Positions 1 through 6,265 of a stretch of 9,178 nt of DNA are shown piece after piece. The notes beneath the pieces are model-generated. The model worked only from the letters and a program-made list of their open reading frames with translations, made no database searches and was not told the origin of the DNA. A program made the position numbers and the translations under genes. Within the stretch, counting starts at the first letter, position 1; every line of letters starts with the position of its first letter. The DNA comes from Bacillota bacterium (GTDB taxonomy: Bacteria; Bacillota; Desulfitobacteriia; Desulfitobacteriales; JAJXUE01), in NCBI GenBank assembly GCA_021786555.1, contig JAJYNB010000209.1, forward strand, positions 1-9,178, read 5' to 3'.

Positions 1-204
1 ATCCGGGACGCGCACAAGCGAGGGGATAATATTTATGATTTTCGCGGCATCAGTCCGACTTTAGATGAATCGGACCATCTGTTTGGTTTACTCAAATTCA
101 AACTGGGTTTTGGCGGCGAAGCGTGTGAAATGATAGGGGCCTGGGATTACCCGATAAGTCCACTGCTCCACTGGGCCTTTGCATTATATATGAAACGCCG
201 TTAG
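1..204 (+). CDS. FemA/FemB-like peptidoglycan cross-bridge aminoacyltransferase, C-terminal fragment
   Basis: Frame 1 is open from the left edge to a TAG at 202-204, giving the last 67 residues of a protein that starts outside the window. FemAB-family signatures are visible: YDFRGI at visible residues 12-17, then GLLKFKLGFGGE at 29-40 and GAWDYP at 46-51. In the known family this is the end of the second GNAT-like domain, where an FK-x-x-FGGE-like stretch is typical. Family members use aminoacyl-tRNA to add amino acids to the lysine (or equivalent) of lipid II stem peptides, building the interpeptide bridge at the inner face of the membrane. The amino acid and the exact subfamily (FemA, FemX, MurM type) cannot be told from this fragment. 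The next gene begins 9 nt after the stop, so the two are probably co-transcribed. Confidence 0.8.
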   Translation: MRDAHKRGDNIYDFRGISPTLDESDHLFGLLKFKLGFGGEACEMIGAWDYPISPLLHWAFALYMKRR

Positions 205-213
205 GGGGTAGCG

Positions 214-1335
214 ATGAGTTTTACACTCTACTTAGACCGGCAACAATGGTTAAAACACCTGACTGAAGCGGACTCTTTGTTTCCGGGTTACCTGCCTGTA
301 ATTAAGGGGAATGGGTATGGGTTTGGCAACTCTTTTCTAGCTGATGCCATCTCGGAATTGGGCAAAAGGTCCGTTGCGGTCGGCACCTTGGAAGAAGCCA
401 GGCACATCTTCTCAACTCACGACTTTGAGAAAATCCTCATTCTTACTCCGGTCTTATCGGAAATACGCGAGAGCGATTTAGCTTATGTATTTACAGTTGG
501 CAGCTTTGCCCAATTGGAGCATCTCTTCGCCAGTGTAGAGAACCTTTCTGCTCGGAAGCTGACCTTGCCCCCCGTCAAAGTCCTGCTCAAGTGCCGTTCG
601 GCCATGAAACGCTATGGCTTTGCTCCAGGGGACCTGAAAGAAGCGGCCGAAATGCTCCGAAACCACCCTTACTTTCAGATTCAGGGCTTCTCCTTGCATT
701 TTCCTACAGAAAGAATCAGGGAGTCGGAAAAATTGCAGCAAATCCAGACTTGGATCGAACAAATAACCACCGCCGGCTTAGTCTGTGACAAAATGTACGT
801 GAGCCACCTTTCTTCTCATTTGTCTCACAGGATTGGGGAACAGCATCCCGCAGTGTCTTTTATAATGAGACTGGGAACCGGCCTTTGGTTAAGGGACAAA
901 ACTTATTACTTTCGCAGTACCGTTCTGGACGTAAGGCGGATTATCCGGGGTGAACGCTATGGCTACAAGCAAAAAAAAACCTGGCGGAACGTTTATTTGG
1001 TAACTGTTTCCGGCGGAACCGCCAACGGGATCGGCCTGGAAAGCCCGGTTCACGCCAGAGGGCTCAAAGGACGCCTGAAACTGACGGTTTTTTGGCTGCT
1101 CAGCCTGTTTAACCTCCACTTAAGTCCCTTTATCCATGACGGTAAACGCCTCTGGTTTGCCGAACCACCCCATATGCAGGCCAGCGTGCTGAAAATCCGC
1201 CGCAATCCTCCCAAACCCGGGGAAGAAGTGACCCTGAAAAACCTGCGCATGACCATCGCCACTTTTGATCAAGTCGTGCAGCTGCACGACCGCGCCACCG
1301 ATTCCGGAAACAAGGTCCGGCAGAAACAATCTTAA
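214..1335 (+). CDS. Alanine racemase-fold PLP protein linked to a FemAB gene, atypical active site
   Basis: This 373-residue protein has the length of alanine racemase and the order of its fold-type III PLP barrel motifs. PVIKGNGYGFG (28-38) matches the KANAYGHG motif, with K31 as the expected PLP lysine. VAVGTLEEA (54-62) follows. SAMKRYGF (129-136) matches the TGMNRYGF motif, and GFSLHF (158-163) matches GIMTHF. IMRLGTGLWL (217-226) matches the RPGIALYG motif. In the C-terminal part, MQ at 321-322 may correspond to the conserved VCMD segment. The canonical GYADGxxR segment, which carries the second catalytic tyrosine, is not present; the stretch VTVSGGTANGIGLE (263-276) sits there instead. 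A hydrophobic run at about 289-300 is also unusual. The ATG at 214 follows AGGGGGT at a good distance, 9 nt after the femAB-like stop. It may supply or epimerise an amino acid for bridge synthesis, or may not be a racemase at all. The fold assignment is fairly sure; the reaction is not. Confidence 0.75.
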   Translation: MSFTLYLDRQQWLKHLTEADSLFPGYLPVIKGNGYGFGNSFLADAISELGKRSVAVGTLEEARHIFSTHDFEKILILTPVLSEIRESDLAYVFTVGSFAQLEHLFASVENLSARKLTLPPVKVLLKCRSAMKRYGFAPGDLKEAAEMLRNHPYFQIQGFSLHFPTERIRESEKLQQIQTWIEQITTAGLVCDKMYVSHLSSHLSHRIGEQHPAVSFIMRLGTGLWLRDKTYYFRSTVLDVRRIIRGERYGYKQKKTWRNVYLVTVSGGTANGIGLESPVHARGLKGRLKLTVFWLLSLFNLHLSPFIHDGKRLWFAEPPHMQASVLKIRRNPPKPGEEVTLKNLRMTIATFDQVVQLHDRATDSGNKVRQKQS

Positions 1336-1354
1336 TCCTAAGGATAATGTATAA

Positions 1355-1423
1355 CAGGAGTCAGAATCTGAAACCCCTGGATAACCTCAAGTCATTCTGA
1401 CTCCTGAATTCTGACTTCTGACT
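1355..1423. repeat. 13-bp inverted repeat with 7-nt tandem repeat, intergenic
   Basis: CAGGAGTCAGAAT at 1355-1367 is perfectly complementary to ATTCTGACTCCTG at 1394-1406, with a 26-nt loop between. The right arm runs into a 7-nt tandem array: TCTGACT (1396-1402), CCTGAAT (1403-1409), TCTGACT (1410-1416), TCTGACT (1417-1423). Seen the other way, a 14-nt unit at 1394-1407 recurs at 1408-1421 with one mismatch. It lies in the gap between two convergent genes. There is no T-run after the arm on either strand, so it is not a classic terminator, though the hairpin could still protect 3' ends or slow polymerase. It is most simply a copy of a dispersed intergenic repeat. Confidence 0.7.
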
Positions 1424-1447
1424 GCCTCTAAAAAGAAATGCCATTGA

Positions 1448-1474
1448 AGCGAGAAAGACCGCCACGGCGGTCTT
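1448..1474 (-). terminator. Intrinsic terminator of the proCBA operon
   Basis: AAGACCGCC at 1455-1463 and GGCGGTCTT at 1466-1474 form a perfect GC-rich hairpin. Read on the minus strand it is followed by TCTC, so the U-tract is TCTTTCTC, short and interrupted. The stem overlaps the last two bases of the proA stop codon (1473-1475), placing termination directly at the operon end. On the plus strand the hairpin is followed by AAACTATTTG, a poor U-tract, so function for the convergent racemase-like gene is doubtful. Confidence 0.8.
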
Positions 1475-2720
1475 AAACTATTTGCCCCTCACCCAGGATT
1501 ATATATTTGGTGGTTGTCATTTCCCTTAGTCCCATTGGACCCCTGGCATGAAGTTTCTGCGTACTGATACCAATTTCAGCGCCGAAACCGAACCTGCCTC
1601 CATCTGTGAAACGGGTTGAAGCATTGACGTATACAGCCGCAGCATCAACTTCCTGCAAGAATTTGCGGGCCCGGGAATAGTTCTCCGTAACAATCACTTC
1701 AGAGTGTTTGGTTCCGTAAGCCGCGATATGGTCAATCACCTCTTCTACCCCAGACACAACCTTCACAGCCATAATCAAATCCAAATATTCAGTAGCCCAA
1801 TCATCCTCTGTGGCGGGCTTGATTCCGGGCACTATCCCCACAGTCTCCGGGCACCCCCGCAGCTCAACACCTTTGCCAATCAAAGCGTCAGTGACCCGTG
1901 GCAAGAATTCAGCCGCGATTTCACGGTCAACCAACAGGGTCTCAGCTGCGTTGCAAACACCAGGCCTCTGTGTTTTGGCGTTGACGGTAATAGCTATACC
2001 CTTGTCAAAATCAGCATCCCGATCCACAAATACGTGGCAGTTGCCCGTACCGGTTTCAATTACCGGGACGGTGGCGTTTTCAACCACCAATCGGATGAGA
2101 CCCTCCCCGCCGCGGGGAATCAAAACATCCAGGTACTTATTCAGCCTGAGCATCTGATTCACAACTTCGCGGTCCGTAGCTTCCACCAGTTGAACTGCCC
2201 CTTCAGGCAAACCTGCTTTGAGCAGGGCACCTTGCAAAGCCCTGGTCAGTGCCAGGTTTGACTCTATGGCTTCCGAGCCCCCCCGCAAAATCACCGCATT
2301 CCCCGATTTCAGGCATAACCCGGCGGCATCCACCGTTACATTAGGCCTTGCCTCATAGATCATGCCGACTACCCCAATGGGTACCCGAATCTGTTGAATC
2401 TGCAACCTGTTCGGCCTGGTCCAGCCAGCCACAACTTCCCCCACCGGGTCAGGCAACCCCGTTAAGTCCAAAAGTCCCCGGCTAATCTCTTCCAGCCCTG
2501 CTTCATCCAGCAGCAGGCGGTTGATAAGGCTTCCCTTTAAACCTTTGGCCCTTGCATTGTGCACATCCCGTTGATTGGCTGAGACAATTTCTTCTTTATG
2601 GGCCAGGAGTTCCTTGGCCATCCTCTCCAGGGCTTCATTCTTCTGTTTAGCTGAAAGGTTGGCCAAGATCCGGGATGCTGCTTTGGCCGCCCTTCCCTTC
2701 CTTTCAAGTTCCGACTCCAT
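1473..2720 (-). CDS. proA: Glutamate-5-semialdehyde dehydrogenase (gamma-glutamyl phosphate reductase)
   Basis: ProA reduces gamma-glutamyl phosphate with NADPH to glutamate-5-semialdehyde, the second step of proline synthesis in the cytoplasm. The 415-residue length is normal for the family. Visible landmarks are the substrate/cofactor segment VPIGVVGMIYEARPNVTVDAA (split here as VPIGVVGMIYEARPN at 113-127 and VTVDAA at 128-133), LKSGNAVILRGG (137-148), LIPRGGEGL (200-208), and ETGTGNCHVFVD (222-233). The catalytic cysteine C256 sits in QRPGVCNAAETLLV (251-264). The C-terminal RFTDGGRFGFGAEIGIST (370-387) and HARGPMGL (391-398) are also typical. The ATG at 2720 follows AAGGTGG with a 6-nt gap, which supports this start. 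It is the last gene of the operon, 72 nt after proB, and its stop touches the terminator hairpin. Confidence 0.97.
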   Translation of the reverse strand: MESELERKGRAAKAASRILANLSAKQKNEALERMAKELLAHKEEIVSANQRDVHNARAKGLKGSLINRLLLDEAGLEEISRGLLDLTGLPDPVGEVVAGWTRPNRLQIQQIRVPIGVVGMIYEARPNVTVDAAGLCLKSGNAVILRGGSEAIESNLALTRALQGALLKAGLPEGAVQLVEATDREVVNQMLRLNKYLDVLIPRGGEGLIRLVVENATVPVIETGTGNCHVFVDRDADFDKGIAITVNAKTQRPGVCNAAETLLVDREIAAEFLPRVTDALIGKGVELRGCPETVGIVPGIKPATEDDWATEYLDLIMAVKVVSGVEEVIDHIAAYGTKHSEVIVTENYSRARKFLQEVDAAAVYVNASTRFTDGGRFGFGAEIGISTQKLHARGPMGLREMTTTKYIILGEGQIV

Positions 2721-2792
2721 GCCAATCCACCTTACTTAAATTTAATTTAAAACCGTGGCCAGCCGGTATTTAATTCCGGCCCCCTGAGACTC
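2721..2792 (-). other. proB-proA spacer with a small hairpin
   Basis: The 72-nt gap holds a 5-bp GC stem (GCCGG 2762-2766 with CCGGC 2776-2780, 9-nt AT loop). On the minus strand it is followed by an AT-rich stretch and then the proA ribosome binding site. No U-tract follows the stem directly, so it is not a convincing terminator. It might affect mRNA stability or the proB:proA ratio; that is speculation. Confidence 0.3.
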
Positions 2793-3926
2793 TTATCTGG
2801 TAACCGTCAGGAAGTCGCGGTGAATGACTTCACAGCCCCTGCCCAGCCCAATCAGCGCAGCAGCCTCTTCAGAATGCAGGCCCTTGCACTTGTCAACTTC
2901 CTGAGAAGACAATGCTACAAGTCCACGCGCAATTTCATCCCGCTTTTTATCTATTACACGTACCAGATTGCCCCGCTCCCAGGAACCCTCCACATTGATG
3001 ACCCCCTTGGGAAGCAGGCTTTTTCCCTCCCAGAGGATGGCGGATTTGGCCCCCTCATCCACCTGGATTGCTCCTTCTGAAATAGCTCCCCATGCCAGCC
3101 AACGTTTTCGGCTCGGCAAGCGCCCCCTGCAAGGTTGAAAGAATGTGCCCACTTGGGCTCCTAACAGAAAGCGTCCCAATTCATCAGGCCTCGAACCGTT
3201 TAGAATCAGCATGCCGATTCCAAAACTGGTTACAATCTTGGCTGCTTGCAGCTTGGTACCCATGCCTCCGGTGCCCAGATCCGAGCCTTTGCCGGCAGCT
3301 AACTGTTCGATTTCCGGAGTGATATCCTGAACCATGGGAATGAGTTCGGCGTCGCGGTTTACCCTCGGATTATCAGTGTAAAGGCCGTCAATATCGGAAA
3401 AGATGGCCAGAAGCTGGGCATCAACCAAACCCGCCACCATGGCCGACAAGCGGTCATTATCCCCGAAGCAAAGTTCCTCTACTGCTACGGTATCGTTTTC
3501 ATTAACTATGGGTACGACTCCTTTTTGCAGCAAAGCCTCCAGAGTATTGCGGGCATTGGTGTAGCGTTCCCTTTTGGCCAAATCCACTCTGGTAAGCAGG
3601 ATTTGGGCGCCAATCAGGCCGAAACGGGCCAGTTCTTCATTGTAACGTTGAATCAAATAACCCTGACCGACAGCGGCAGTAGCTTGTTTTTCACTAACTG
3701 TTTTTGGCTTGGTCTGGTGGCCTAAAATTCCCATCCCGGCAGCAACTGCCCCGGAACTCACTATTACCACTTCAATACCCATTTCGCGCAGCCGGGCGAT
3801 CTCCCCTACGAACAGGGCCAGGGATACGTGGCTGATTCCACCGTTGGGGTGGTTCAGGGAACTGCTGCCAACCTTTACTACAACCCTGTTGACGTTAAGG
3901 CCGGGGGTTGACGTGCGCTTAGCCAC
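2793..3926 (-). CDS. proB: Glutamate 5-kinase with C-terminal PUA domain
   Basis: ProB phosphorylates L-glutamate with ATP, the first and normally proline-inhibited step of proline synthesis. The 377 residues show an amino acid kinase domain: VVVKVGSSSL (15-24), IVSSGAVAAG (55-64), IVNENDTVAVEEL (140-152), FGDNDRLSA (154-162), FSDIDGLYTDNPR (176-188), and GTGGMGTKLQAA (218-229). The linker TFFQP..SRKRWLAWG (261-280) follows. A PUA domain then covers about 284-377, with VDEGAKSAI, GKSLLPKGV and the typical EIARGLVALSS. The start is GTG at 3924-3926, which overlaps the end of proC by 8 nt. GGGGGTG lies 6 nt upstream inside proC and fits as ribosome binding site. No better in-frame ATG exists before the VKVGSSSL motif. 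The overlap suggests translational coupling to proC. Confidence 0.96.
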   Translation of the reverse strand: MAKRTSTPGLNVNRVVVKVGSSSLNHPNGGISHVSLALFVGEIARLREMGIEVVIVSSGAVAAGMGILGHQTKPKTVSEKQATAAVGQGYLIQRYNEELARFGLIGAQILLTRVDLAKRERYTNARNTLEALLQKGVVPIVNENDTVAVEELCFGDNDRLSAMVAGLVDAQLLAIFSDIDGLYTDNPRVNRDAELIPMVQDITPEIEQLAAGKGSDLGTGGMGTKLQAAKIVTSFGIGMLILNGSRPDELGRFLLGAQVGTFFQPCRGRLPSRKRWLAWGAISEGAIQVDEGAKSAILWEGKSLLPKGVINVEGSWERGNLVRVIDKKRDEIARGLVALSSQEVDKCKGLHSEEAAALIGLGRGCEVIHRDFLTVTR

Positions 3927-4767
3927 TGATTACACCCCCAGCCATGCCGGTAAATTCCAGCCCCATCTCTTTCGAACGGTTTGTGGCAGCCTTCACTGCA
4001 GCGCATAATGCCTCATGAAAACCGTGGGAAGACAAGGCTTGCAAGCCAGCAAGGGTGGTACCCCCCGGTGAACTCACAGCTGTACGCAGGTGCAGCGGTT
4101 TTTCCCCCGTCTCCATCAGCATTTTGGCGGCGCCAAACACTGTTTGAGTAGCCAGTTTCAAAGCCATTTCCTTGGGCAGGCCGACCTGTTCGCCGGCCTG
4201 TTCCATTGCCTCAATCATATAGTAAACATAAGCCGGCCCGCTGCCGCTAAGACCGGTTATGGCGTCCAACTGGTCCTCAGCCACCCTTTCCACTTTACCA
4301 ACCGAAGCAAACAGCTCAGCGGCAAGCTCCTCCGCTTCAGTTCCGGCATATTTTCCCCGGGCGATGGCAGTAGCGGAAGCTAAGACTGTGCAGGACGTGT
4401 TAGGCATGGCCCTGACTACCTGTACTTTTTGCTCACAGAAATCTTCGATGAAAGCGGTGGGAATACCTGCTGCTACCGATAACAGTATCTGCTGCGCGGA
4501 CAGCTCTGGACCTGCTTCCGCCATCACCAGGGCTACGTCCTTCGGCTTTACCGCCAGGATGATCACTTCAGCCCGCCTGATTACTTCGTCTTTGGCACAG
4601 CCGGTCACACCCCAGTTCTCCTGCAACTTTTCCAAGCGTGCCCTGTTGACTTTGTTCGAAACCAGCACATTTTCCGGCTTAACCGTACCGGACTGGATGA
4701 TGCCCTTCAACAGGGCTTCAGTCATCGAACCGGCACCAATAAAACCAATAGTCTTGTTCAGAAGCAT
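3919..4767 (-). CDS. proC: Pyrroline-5-carboxylate reductase
   Basis: ProC reduces pyrroline-5-carboxylate to proline with NAD(P)H, the last step of the pathway. The 282-residue length is normal. The N-terminal Rossmann motif IGFIGAGSMTEAL is at 7-19, LAVKPKD at 71-77, and VVRAMPNTS at 117-125. The usual MPNTP is MPNTS here, a conservative oddity. The C-terminal dimerisation and substrate part has TGLSGSGPAYVYYMIEAM (171-188), LATQTVFGAAKML (205-217) and VSSPGGTTLAGL (231-242). The ATG at 4767 follows AAAGGGG by about 8 nt. It is the first gene of proC-proB-proA and lies about 93 nt downstream of the T-box terminator, so its expression should depend on antitermination. Confidence 0.97.
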   Translation of the reverse strand: MLLNKTIGFIGAGSMTEALLKGIIQSGTVKPENVLVSNKVNRARLEKLQENWGVTGCAKDEVIRRAEVIILAVKPKDVALVMAEAGPELSAQQILLSVAAGIPTAFIEDFCEQKVQVVRAMPNTSCTVLASATAIARGKYAGTEAEELAAELFASVGKVERVAEDQLDAITGLSGSGPAYVYYMIEAMEQAGEQVGLPKEMALKLATQTVFGAAKMLMETGEKPLHLRTAVSSPGGTTLAGLQALSSHGFHEALCAAVKAATNRSKEMGLEFTGMAGGVISG

Positions 4768-4860
4768 GACAAAAACCCCTTTCCTGTTCTTCCTTTTAAT
4801 AAGACCCGCTGTCCCGACTTACTTACTGTCTACAGGTCCAAGTTTCCAGGCATGAAGCAA

Positions 4861-4894
4861 AAATAAAAAGTCCTCTCGCCCTAACGCAAAGGAC
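4861..4894 (-). terminator. T-box-controlled terminator of the pro leader
   Basis: On the minus strand GTCCTTT (4894-4888) pairs with the GAGAGGAC side (ending at 4870), extended by a few inner pairs around loop UAGG, and is followed by TTTTTATTT (4869-4861). The 5' arm overlaps the CCTT used by the antiterminator, so the two structures exclude each other. It lies between leader and proC and may also stop transcripts arriving from leuB. Confidence 0.88.
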
Positions 4895-5130
4895 GAAAGA
4901 ACTTATCTTCCGCGGTACCACCTTAATTAGCCGGCCAAGCCGGCCCAACTCAAGTAGAGTACGCCTCACTTCTGGTAAGGTTATACTCCCCCTCTGATAA
5001 CGGACGGGTTCCCGGCAAAGCTTATCGCCTGCAGTTTAAGGGTGGGTTTCAGACAGTTTCGCGAGGAAACCTCTCAGCTGTGGTTCCCTTTTCTGGACAC
5101 TCCCCTGTCCTACTGGTCCCTATCATCACT
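4861..5130 (-). promoter_or_regulatory. T-box riboswitch, predicted proline-specific (specifier CCC)
   Basis: Read on the minus strand, the T-box core AAGGTGGTACCGCGG is at 4924-4910. Stem I can be drawn as follows: AGGG (5121-5118) pairs with CCCT (5042-5039), GGACAG (5110-5105) with CTGTCT (5056-5051), and distal helix AGGGAACC (5089-5082) with GGTTTCCT (5071-5064). The loop between the distal arms contains GCTGAGA. The specifier loop has the conserved AGTA (5114-5111) facing GAAACCCA (5050-5043). With the expected purine after the codon, the specifier is CCC at 5046-5044, proline. Stem II candidate: GATAA with TTATC (5026-4996). Stem III: GCCGGC-TTG-GCCGGC (4944-4930). AAGG (4924-4921) can pair with CCTT (4892-4889) as antiterminator, using bases the terminator also needs. 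The UGGU bulge fits an A73 discriminator, as expected for tRNA-Pro. Uncharged tRNA-Pro should switch on proCBA. The class is certain; the specificity is a strong inference. Confidence 0.93.
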
Positions 5131-5152
5131 TTTCAGGTTGAATCTTAATTTC

Positions 5153-5186
5153 TTTATAGTTTACATTATTTCAACAAGAAAGTAAA
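5153..5186 (-). promoter_or_regulatory. Possible promoter of the pro leader
   Basis: On the minus strand TTTACT (5186-5181) and TAAACT (5163-5158) are spaced by 17 nt and each match the sigma-A consensus at about four of six bases. A TATAAA at 5158-5153 is an alternative -10. Transcription would begin near 5150, just ahead of T-box stem I. The match is weak in an AT-rich stretch; the position, between the leuB stop and the leader, is what makes it plausible. Confidence 0.4.
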
Positions 5187-5197
5187 GCGTTAGTTTT

Positions 5198-6265
5198 TTA
5201 TACCAGGTTGTAGCGTACCATATCGGTCATCTCCACCGTGCCAACCAATTTAGTGCCGGGCTCGTAAATATCACCAGTCCTGTACCCTAAATCAAGTACC
5301 TTTGATACTGCGGCTTCTATCGCGGCAGCCGCATTCTCCTGGCCCAATCCATAGCGGAGCAGCAAGGCCACCGAGAGAATCGTCGCCAACGGGTTGGCCT
5401 TGTTTTGGCCCGCAATATCCGGAGCGGAACCATGTGCAGGCTCAAACAAGCCCACCTTGCCGCCAAGGCTGGCCGAAGCCAGCATCCCGATTGAACCGCT
5501 GAGCATGGAAGCCAAATCGGTGAGAATGTCGCCAAACATGTTCTCCGTAATAATCACATCAAACTGCAAAGGCCAGCGCACCAGCTGCATGGCGCAATTA
5601 TCTACATACATGTGGGTCAATTCCACATCCGGATATTCTTTTGCCAACTCGATTACGGTTTCCCGCCACAACCGGGAACTTTCCAGAACATTAGCCTTGT
5701 CCACTGAACAAAGTTTGCCCCTCCGCTTACGGGCAGCCTCAAATCCCTGGCGCGCAATCCTTTGAATCTCAGATACGGAATAAGCTAAGCTGTCAAAAGC
5801 CTCGACTTCCCCGTTCACTTCCCGTCTTCCTTTTTCGCCAAAGTACAGCCCCCCGGTAAGTTCGCGGAAGACCACCATATCCACACCCTGAAGAACCTCT
5901 TCCTTCAGGGTGGAAGCCTTGAGCAGGGAGGGCAGCATCCGTACCGGCCTGAGGTTGGCGTACAGTCCCAGAGCCTTTCGCAGGCTCAACAGCGCTGCAC
6001 CTTCCGGACGCAGGTGCACCGGCAGGGTGTCCCACTTGGGCCCGCCGACGGCTCCCAGCAAGATGGCGTCACTGTTCTGGCAAAGCTTTAGAGTCTCCTC
6101 AGGCAGCGGCACACCCACAGTGTCAATAGCTGCCCCACCCACCAGGGCTTCCTCGAATTCAACTTCGAAACCGAATTTTCCGGCTGCATGTTTTAATACT
6201 CTAACCCCTTGGGGGACTATTTCCTGGCCTATCCCGTCCCCCGGTAACAAAGCAATTTTATACAT
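5198..6265 (-). CDS. leuB: 3-isopropylmalate dehydrogenase
   Basis: LeuB oxidises and decarboxylates 3-isopropylmalate with NAD+ to 2-ketoisocaproate, the direct precursor of leucine by transamination. The 355-residue length is normal. Visible motifs are LLPGDGIGQEIVPQG (6-20), LLGAVGGPKWD (69-79), LRKALGLYANLRPVR (95-109, with the substrate arginines R96 and R106), and FRELTGGLYFGEKGRRE (133-149, with R134 and Y141). Further on are DKANVLESSRLWRE (189-202, K190) and VDN at 221-223. ENMFGDILTDLASM (241-254) provides D246 and D250, which with D222 form the metal site. GLFEPAHGSAPDIAGQNKANP (272-292) closes the cofactor pocket. The ATG at 6265 overlaps the leuD stop by 8 nt (ATGTATAA); the ribosome binding site is weak, which suggests coupling to leuD translation. 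It is the last gene of the leu operon. Confidence 0.97.
   Translation of the reverse strand: MYKIALLPGDGIGQEIVPQGVRVLKHAAGKFGFEVEFEEALVGGAAIDTVGVPLPEETLKLCQNSDAILLGAVGGPKWDTLPVHLRPEGAALLSLRKALGLYANLRPVRMLPSLLKASTLKEEVLQGVDMVVFRELTGGLYFGEKGRREVNGEVEAFDSLAYSVSEIQRIARQGFEAARKRRGKLCSVDKANVLESSRLWRETVIELAKEYPDVELTHMYVDNCAMQLVRWPLQFDVIITENMFGDILTDLASMLSGSIGMLASASLGGKVGLFEPAHGSAPDIAGQNKANPLATILSVALLLRYGLGQENAAAAIEAAVSKVLDLGYRTGDIYEPGTKLVGTVEMTDMVRYNLV

Noticed and set aside
1355..1406. Inverted repeat as a terminator for the racemase-like gene
   Set aside because: A 26-nt loop and no following T-run make it a poor intrinsic terminator; a repeat element is the better reading.
1704..2261. 185-residue open frame on the plus strand opposite proA
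   Set aside because: It lies entirely within proA, whose motifs are complete; composition looks like a reverse-complement shadow.
4830..4853. Seven-codon leader peptide (contains one Pro codon) upstream of proC
   Set aside because: No ribosome binding site precedes it and a single Pro codon does not make an attenuation peptide; the T-box already explains regulation.
4259..4855. 198-residue open frame on the plus strand opposite proC
   Set aside because: It is a shadow of proC: no recognisable motif, no ribosome binding site of note, and it covers a well-supported gene on the other strand.
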